A stretch of 64,000 bases of DNA from Actinomycetota bacterium (GTDB lineage: Bacteria; Actinomycetota; Acidimicrobiia; IMCC26256; PALSA-610): NCBI GenBank assembly GCA_005779395.1, contig SXJP01000008.1, forward strand, positions 1-64,000, in the 5' to 3' direction. Below the pieces are notes generated by a model. It made no database searches. It saw nothing but the letters and a program-made list of their open reading frames with translations, and was not told the DNA's origin. Position numbers and translations under genes: made by a program. Below are positions 59,592 through 64,000 of this stretch, piece after piece (position 1 is the stretch's first letter; the number at the start of each line of letters is the position of its first letter).

Positions 59592-60420
59592 AATGCCAGA
59601 AATAGAAATATTGCGACGAGAGCTCGAACGCGACATCAGCGGTAAAAAGATCAAGTCCGTCGAGGCCACAACAATGAAATCGCTCGGGCGGTACAAGACC
59701 AAGAAACAGTTTGCAGATCTCATTGAAGGCAAGAAGATTCTCGGCGTCGAGCGACGGGGTCCTTACCTTGTCATGAAGCTCGAGGGCGGCGAAGCGGTCG
59801 TAATGGAACTTGGTTATTCGGCGCAGTTGGTGCGCGCTAAGGGTGGGCGTGGTGCGGTCCCGAAGGGCACTCAAATCACTTTCACTTTCACGCAAGGCGG
59901 CCTTCTCAGGCTCGTCGACACGAAGGGTGAGTCAGAACTGTTTGTCCATCCTCTTGTTGAACTTGCGGGTCTGCCAGAGGTCGCCGAACTTGGCATCGAT
60001 CCACTCGAGTCAGCTATGAGTTGGATCGATTTTTGGCGAGTGATCGATAAGAAAAACGGCAAACTCAAATCTTTGCTTACAGATCGGACCGTGCTTTGCG
60101 GGATCGGTCCCGTCTACAGCGACGAAATTCTGTTCGCTGCAGGACTTCGTCACGACCGCGAAAGCGGAAGGCTCACCGAACAAGAAGTTCGACGCTTCTA
60201 TAGAGCAATTGTCGAGACGATGCATGACGCAGTGAAGTATCACCAGAGCGCTGCCGCGCAGAGCGCACGTACGTCTGGCGATGCTTTCGACGAAGAGCAC
60301 AGCGAGCACCTCAAGGTCTATGAGCGTGACGGCCAGAGTTGTCGCAGGTGTCGGCATCAGATAGTCAAAGTGAAGCTGGGCACCAAGAACACGTACTTCT
60401 GCGATGCCTGCCAAGTTTGA
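59584..60420 (+). CDS. Fpg/Nei-type DNA glycosylase homologue with altered active site
   Basis: A 278-residue protein in the mutM position. The start MPEMPEIEILRREL keeps the catalytic Pro2-Glu3, and a C-terminal zinc finger has Cys253, 256, 273 and 276. But key residues are changed: the hairpin Lys (RRGKYL) is Pro60 in RRGPYLV; HLGMSG is ELGYSA (75-80); the DPRTFG region is DTKGES (112-117), losing the helix-breaking Arg/Phe; and GNIY is GPVY (175-178). The rest is clearly homologous, e.g. VYSDEILFAAGLRHDR. The Schiff-base amine remains, so some lyase activity is possible, but normal 8-oxoguanine removal is doubtful. Confidence 0.85.
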   Translation: MPEMPEIEILRRELERDISGKKIKSVEATTMKSLGRYKTKKQFADLIEGKKILGVERRGPYLVMKLEGGEAVVMELGYSAQLVRAKGGRGAVPKGTQITFTFTQGGLLRLVDTKGESELFVHPLVELAGLPEVAELGIDPLESAMSWIDFWRVIDKKNGKLKSLLTDRTVLCGIGPVYSDEILFAAGLRHDRESGRLTEQEVRRFYRAIVETMHDAVKYHQSAAAQSARTSGDAFDEEHSEHLKVYERDGQSCRRCRHQIVKVKLGTKNTYFCDACQV

Positions 60421-60444
60421 CCGTATGAGCACGGAAATTGAGTA

Positions 60445-61563
60445 ATGCCTGACCTAACGCTCGTAGCAATACCTGGATACTTCGCGACGATCGCGGCAGA
60501 AGCCAAGGTCTTGCGTGCGAGAGCGGTCCGCAATGGGCCGAGTGCCGTTGACTATGAACCCAAGGACACTCGCGCGAGTCTTTCCATGGGCCTCTTGAGC
60601 ATCGCCGCGCCAATCGTCATGTCGAAGGTGCTGCGCCCGATCGCGTCGCGTAAATCGAGATCGCGCAAGGCTGTCATTTTTGGCGTAGTCGGAGCAGCGG
60701 TTGTCGCAACCATTGCTGACCGCCGCGCAAGAAATCGTGCGGTGGACAATTCTGATGCTGTGACAGCAACACAGCCTGATTTGACGCGACAAGTTGCAAG
60801 TCTCGCGGCTACGGCCGCGATCGGTGGGGGAGTACTTCTCGCAGCGACAGGCGTCAATTCGCTAGCGAGAGGAGAACAGGTATGGCACGAAAGACGCCAT
60901 CTGGATCTTGGCGAGGGAGTGGCTGCGTGGACTCTCGCACTTGTCGGGTGGGATTTCATCTACTACTGGAATCATCGGTTCATGCACCAGAGTCGGTTCA
61001 TGTGGGCGATCCATGTGGTGCACCACTCAAGTGAGAGATACAACCTTTCGACTGCCCTACGGCAACCTGTTGCCGACTCCCTTGGCGCCTTCGTCCCTTA
61101 CGGTGCGCTCGCATATTTAGGCGTCAGCCCGCGGCTCATTGCGCACTCAAGGGCCATCAACTTGATCTACCAGTATTGGATTCATACCGACACGATAAAG
61201 AGCATTGGGAAGGCCGAAGCGGTGCTGAATACCCCCGCACACCACCGCGTGCATCATGGAGTCAACCAGCAGTATCTCGATAGGAACCACGGTGGAATCT
61301 TGATTGCGTGGGACAAACTTTTTGGAACATTCGAACCTGAGCGCGAACCTGTCGTGTACGGCCTCACTAAGAACATCAAGTCATTTGGTCCCGCTCGAAT
61401 AATCGGCCATGAGTACAAAGACATGATCAATGATGTCTACCGGTCAGATAAATGGGCCGATCGGCTTTCCTACGTCTTTCGTGGTCCAGGCTGGGCATAC
61501 GTCAAGCACGCGGAGCAAAAATCGCCCGCCGGAACCACCGACGTCAAAGACGTACTCGTCTAG
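60445..61563 (+). CDS. Sterol desaturase/fatty acid hydroxylase family protein
   Basis: A 372-residue membrane di-iron enzyme homologue. The three His clusters are present: WNHRFMHQSR, HVVHHSSERY and HHRVHHGVNQQYLDRNHGG. Membrane segments lie at about 75-92, 118-135, 155-175 and 210-245. The family hydroxylates or desaturates lipids (fatty acids, sterols, carotenoids). The first 70 residues are an unusual basic extension. It lies between the glycosylase homologue and smc, where actinobacterial genomes normally have nothing of this kind. Confidence 0.88.
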   Translation: MPDLTLVAIPGYFATIAAEAKVLRARAVRNGPSAVDYEPKDTRASLSMGLLSIAAPIVMSKVLRPIASRKSRSRKAVIFGVVGAAVVATIADRRARNRAVDNSDAVTATQPDLTRQVASLAATAAIGGGVLLAATGVNSLARGEQVWHERRHLDLGEGVAAWTLALVGWDFIYYWNHRFMHQSRFMWAIHVVHHSSERYNLSTALRQPVADSLGAFVPYGALAYLGVSPRLIAHSRAINLIYQYWIHTDTIKSIGKAEAVLNTPAHHRVHHGVNQQYLDRNHGGILIAWDKLFGTFEPEREPVVYGLTKNIKSFGPARIIGHEYKDMINDVYRSDKWADRLSYVFRGPGWAYVKHAEQKSPAGTTDVKDVLV

Positions 61564-61591
61564 GCTCGCTAGCCGGAGCGAGAGGGATCAG

Positions 61592-64000
61592 GTGTTTCTA
61601 AAGGCATTGACCATAAAGGGTTTCAAGTCTTTTGCGGACAAGACGACTCTTGAGTTTGAACCTGGGGTAACGGTCGTTATCGGACCCAACGGCTCCGGCA
61701 AATCCAATGTCGTGGACTCTGTTGCTTGGGTCCTTGGTGCACAAGGTGCCCGGGCGCTTCGCGGTGGCAAAATGGATGATGTCATTTTCGCAGGTACGTC
61801 ACAAAGGTCTGCGTTAGGCAGAGCCGAAGTCGGCCTCACAATCGACAACACCTCTCGATTGTTGCCGATCGAGTTTTCTGAAGTCACGATCACCCGTACG
61901 TTATTTCGCACGGGCGAGTCGGAGTATCAGATCAACGGAACTCCTTGCCGACTGCTCGATATCCAAGAACTCCTCTCCGACAGTGGCATAGGCCGCACGC
62001 AGCACGTGATCGTCGGGCAGGGCCAACTCGACACCGTCCTCAACGCCCGGCCAGAAGATCGCCGTGCGATCATCGAAGAGGCTGCAGGAATACTGAAGTA
62101 CCGAAAACGCAAAGAAAAGGCCGAGCGTCGCCTCGATTCGACAGAGACCACTCTCATGCGCCTGAACGATCTCGCTCGTGAGGTCCGCCGACAGTTAAGG
62201 CCGCTCGAAAGACAAGCGGACGCAGCACGACGTCATGACGGACTCGCCGACGAATTGAGATCGATTCGCTTGCACCTTGTTGGTCGCGAGCTTGACTCAC
62301 AACGGTCGCGCCTCGAAAGGTCACGCCAGCAACGGTCCGAGTTCACAACACACGAAAATCAGCTCCGCGGCCGCCTCCATGGTCTAGATGCTCAAGTAAC
62401 CGAAGCCGAGCAGGCCCTTTCGTTGCCGGGTGAAGATGATGTCGCCGATGTGCTCGCTCGGGTCGAAGCTCTCCGCGAACGTGGTCGCGGCCTGCAGGCC
62501 TTAGTCGCCGAACGCGTGCGTGGCATAGATCGCGATCTCGACGCTGCCGCAGACGAAGGCGTAGTCGAAACTTTGGTAGCCGATGCTTCAGCGGCACGAG
62601 CCGAACTTGTGGAAGTTGCTGCAGAACACGAGTCGCTCTTTGAGGTGCGAGCAGAACTAGAGCGTGCAGAAAGCGCTGCGCAGATCGCCGAAACGCTCCT
62701 AGGAACGATGCAGTCTCGTGATGGTCAAAGCCCGCTCGAGCGCGAACTTCACGAAGCAGAAAGCGCTGTTGAAGAAGCAGGGGCCGCGGCCCGCGCCGCA
62801 GAACAGGTCGGTGTAGCTCTCGCTTCGCGCGCCGATGCGATCGCCGCAGATGAACCAGCAATCCGAATCGAACTCGAAGAGGTAGAGAAGAAACTGTCGC
62901 AGGTCGCTCCGGAGCGGGAAGAACTTGTTGAGCAAGAGCGCCTTGTGGACGCGTTGAAGTCTGCATTCGACTCAGATTCTGCGGTCGCTATCGAAGACAC
63001 GCCTGTTGGGCAGTCCAAGCGCGTCTCCGAAGAAAATGTCGAACGGTGGACAAAAGCGGTTCACGCTGCGCAAGAGCTAGCGAGCCGCTGGCGTTCACGT
63101 GCCGAGACGCTCGCGCACGCCCTCGCAGACATGCAAAATTCGAACGGGGCCGAACGGATCGGATCCGTCGCCGGGGTAGTCGGACCGCTGATCGATCACC
63201 TTCAGATTGACGATGGCATGGAGATCGCCGTCGCGGCTGCTCTCGGCGATGCTCTCGAAGCAGTTGTGGTAGACGGACGCGACCCAGCCCGCGCTGCTAT
63301 CGAGCGACTCAAGGATGGTGATGCCCAAGCTTTGCTGGTCGTGATTAGCGATCATGCCAAGGCGCAGGAGCTGTCTCTAGGTGTGCCATCCGGATGTCGT
63401 TCGTTGCTGGATTTCGTCCGCGCCCCAGGGCGACCGGGCATCAATGAGGTGCTCGCATCGATTCTTGCCAACGTAGTTCTCGTCGATGGTGGCTGGATGA
63501 GTGCGCTTGACGTGGCGTTGGCAGACTCAAGATTCGTTGCTGTCACGCGAGACGGCGACCGCTTTGGCGGTGGTCGTGTTTGGCGTGCAGGCGCACCTGG
63601 TCGCGGAGCAGTAACGCCCGCGGCCGTCCATGACGCGAATTCACACGCAGACGAAGCTGAGGCAAGCCTCGAGATCGCGAATGCAGAACTCAGCACGAGC
63701 AGGGTTGCGTTAGACACAGCCAGGCACGCAGAGGCCGCGTTCAGCAGTGCTCTGCGTGCACGCAAGGTCGAAGTCGACCGAGCCTCGCAGGAAGTAATAG
63801 GTCGTCGGCGTGCGTTTGATCGAAGCACTGCAGCTCTAGACGAACGGCAGGCGTCACTTGTTCGAAGGCTTGCAGACTCAGCCGAGCGTGGCGCCGATCT
63901 TCCTGCGCTTCGCGTTGAAGCCGACGAGGCGGCAACGCTTGCTAATAACGCGCTCGACGAAGCGCGGGACCGCCTTGTCCGAGTAAGGCACGCCGAAGTC
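61592..64000 (+). CDS. smc: Chromosome segregation protein SMC, N-terminal part
   Basis: The gene runs off the window; 803 codons are open from GTG 61592. The head begins FLKALTIKGFKSFADKTTLEF, with Walker A VIGPNGSGKSNVVDSVAWVLG near residue 32. Coiled coil follows (about 165-510), then the hinge (about 515-635: GSVAGVVGPLIDHLQIDDGMEIAVAAALG), then the returning coil. The ABC signature and Walker B lie beyond the window. SMC with ScpAB compacts and separates the chromosome. A weak GAGGGA-type Shine-Dalgarno lies at 61581-61587. Confidence 0.95.
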   Translation, partial: MFLKALTIKGFKSFADKTTLEFEPGVTVVIGPNGSGKSNVVDSVAWVLGAQGARALRGGKMDDVIFAGTSQRSALGRAEVGLTIDNTSRLLPIEFSEVTITRTLFRTGESEYQINGTPCRLLDIQELLSDSGIGRTQHVIVGQGQLDTVLNARPEDRRAIIEEAAGILKYRKRKEKAERRLDSTETTLMRLNDLAREVRRQLRPLERQADAARRHDGLADELRSIRLHLVGRELDSQRSRLERSRQQRSEFTTHENQLRGRLHGLDAQVTEAEQALSLPGEDDVADVLARVEALRERGRGLQALVAERVRGIDRDLDAAADEGVVETLVADASAARAELVEVAAEHESLFEVRAELERAESAAQIAETLLGTMQSRDGQSPLERELHEAESAVEEAGAAARAAEQVGVALASRADAIAADEPAIRIELEEVEKKLSQVAPEREELVEQERLVDALKSAFDSDSAVAIEDTPVGQSKRVSEENVERWTKAVHAAQELASRWRSRAETLAHALADMQNSNGAERIGSVAGVVGPLIDHLQIDDGMEIAVAAALGDALEAVVVDGRDPARAAIERLKDGDAQALLVVISDHAKAQELSLGVPSGCRSLLDFVRAPGRPGINEVLASILANVVLVDGGWMSALDVALADSRFVAVTRDGDRFGGGRVWRAGAPGRGAVTPAAVHDANSHADEAEASLEIANAELSTSRVALDTARHAEAAFSSALRARKVEVDRASQEVIGRRRAFDRSTAALDERQASLVRRLADSAERGADLPALRVEADEAATLANNALDEARDRLVRVRHAEV

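Noticed and set aside
62343..62966. 207-codon minus-strand frame inside smc
   Set aside because: Low-complexity Arg/Leu/His-rich antisense of the coiled coil; not a gene.
1..64000. Search for tRNA, CRISPR, IS elements, phage or toxin-antitoxin genes
   Set aside because: No cloverleaf or T-loop pattern in any spacer, no repeat array, no transposase or integrase, and no inverted-repeat-bounded insertion was seen by eye.

Overview
The window looks like a piece of an actinobacterial chromosome, most likely from the class Acidimicrobiia or a close relative; that placement is inference. Supporting signs are moderate-to-high GC, a UvrD2-type helicase with a C-terminal HRDC domain, F420-dependent-type (LLM) oxidoreductases, a GTP-type PEP carboxykinase, a PAC2-family protein, many CoA-based lipid-degradation genes, and the typical order coaD / coiled-coil protein / DUF177 / rpmF / plsX / acp / rnc / fpg / smc. 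I found no tRNA, rRNA, CRISPR array, insertion sequence or phage gene. Coding density is very high; the only gene-free stretch over 300 bases is 34677-34999.

Region by region. 1-4236: lipid and alcohol catabolism (end of an acyl-CoA synthetase, acyl-CoA dehydrogenase, zinc alcohol dehydrogenase, SDR, a membrane thioredoxin-like protein, an SRPBCC protein). 4269-8244: polyamine-type ABC importer in the order potA-potD-potB-potC on the minus strand, with a perfect hairpin between potD and potB. 8282-11198: geranylgeranyl-reductase-like flavoprotein and an ABC-2 exporter. 11400-13163: electron transfer flavoprotein etfBA, the electron acceptor expected for the acyl-CoA dehydrogenase. 13176-18318: xthA, a large membrane-anchored penicillin-acylase-family hydrolase, a DUF6285-like protein and an ACAD10/11-type phosphotransferase. 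18416-20109: two-component system. 20244-25227: ribB, a CrtC-like protein facing an SMP-30 protein, alpha-methylacyl-CoA racemase, purK. 25266-28919: a sugar/polyol operon (TIM-barrel isomerase and two Gfo/Idh/MocA dehydrogenases) facing a MaoC hydratase. 28932-34676: rmuC, a LemA-like protein, a thermonuclease-like protein, a PLP decarboxylase, uvrD2. 34711-34930: a strongly folded GC-rich spacer. 35000-36574: two small zinc metallopeptidase-like genes and a PH-SHOCT membrane protein. 36578-40899: operon of two LLM oxidoreductases, galT, galK and a HIT protein. 40943-50910: PAC2, a stand-alone ATPase-fold protein, acyl-CoA ligase, ddl, a PAS-GGDEF-EAL protein, an AsnC-type domain, pckG, a degenerate cold-shock domain, rpmB. 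51047-64000: housekeeping cluster (DAK2 protein, recG, rsmD, coaD, coiled coil, DUF177, rpmF, plsX, acp-like, rnc, fpg-like, fatty acid hydroxylase, start of smc).

No large undescribed multi-gene system is evident. The best leads are family members at conserved loci that have lost their defining residue. An acyl-carrier-like protein has Asp where the phosphopantetheine Ser should be (58525). An Fpg/Nei glycosylase homologue keeps the N-terminal Pro-Glu and zinc finger but lacks the catalytic Lys and other active-site residues (59584). A PotA ATPase has Arg at the Q-loop Gln (7225), and an EAL domain has Asn for a metal-binding Asp (45755). The other main lead is the structured spacer at 34711-34930. 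Several leader hairpins, one of which covers a ribosome binding site, also deserve a check.
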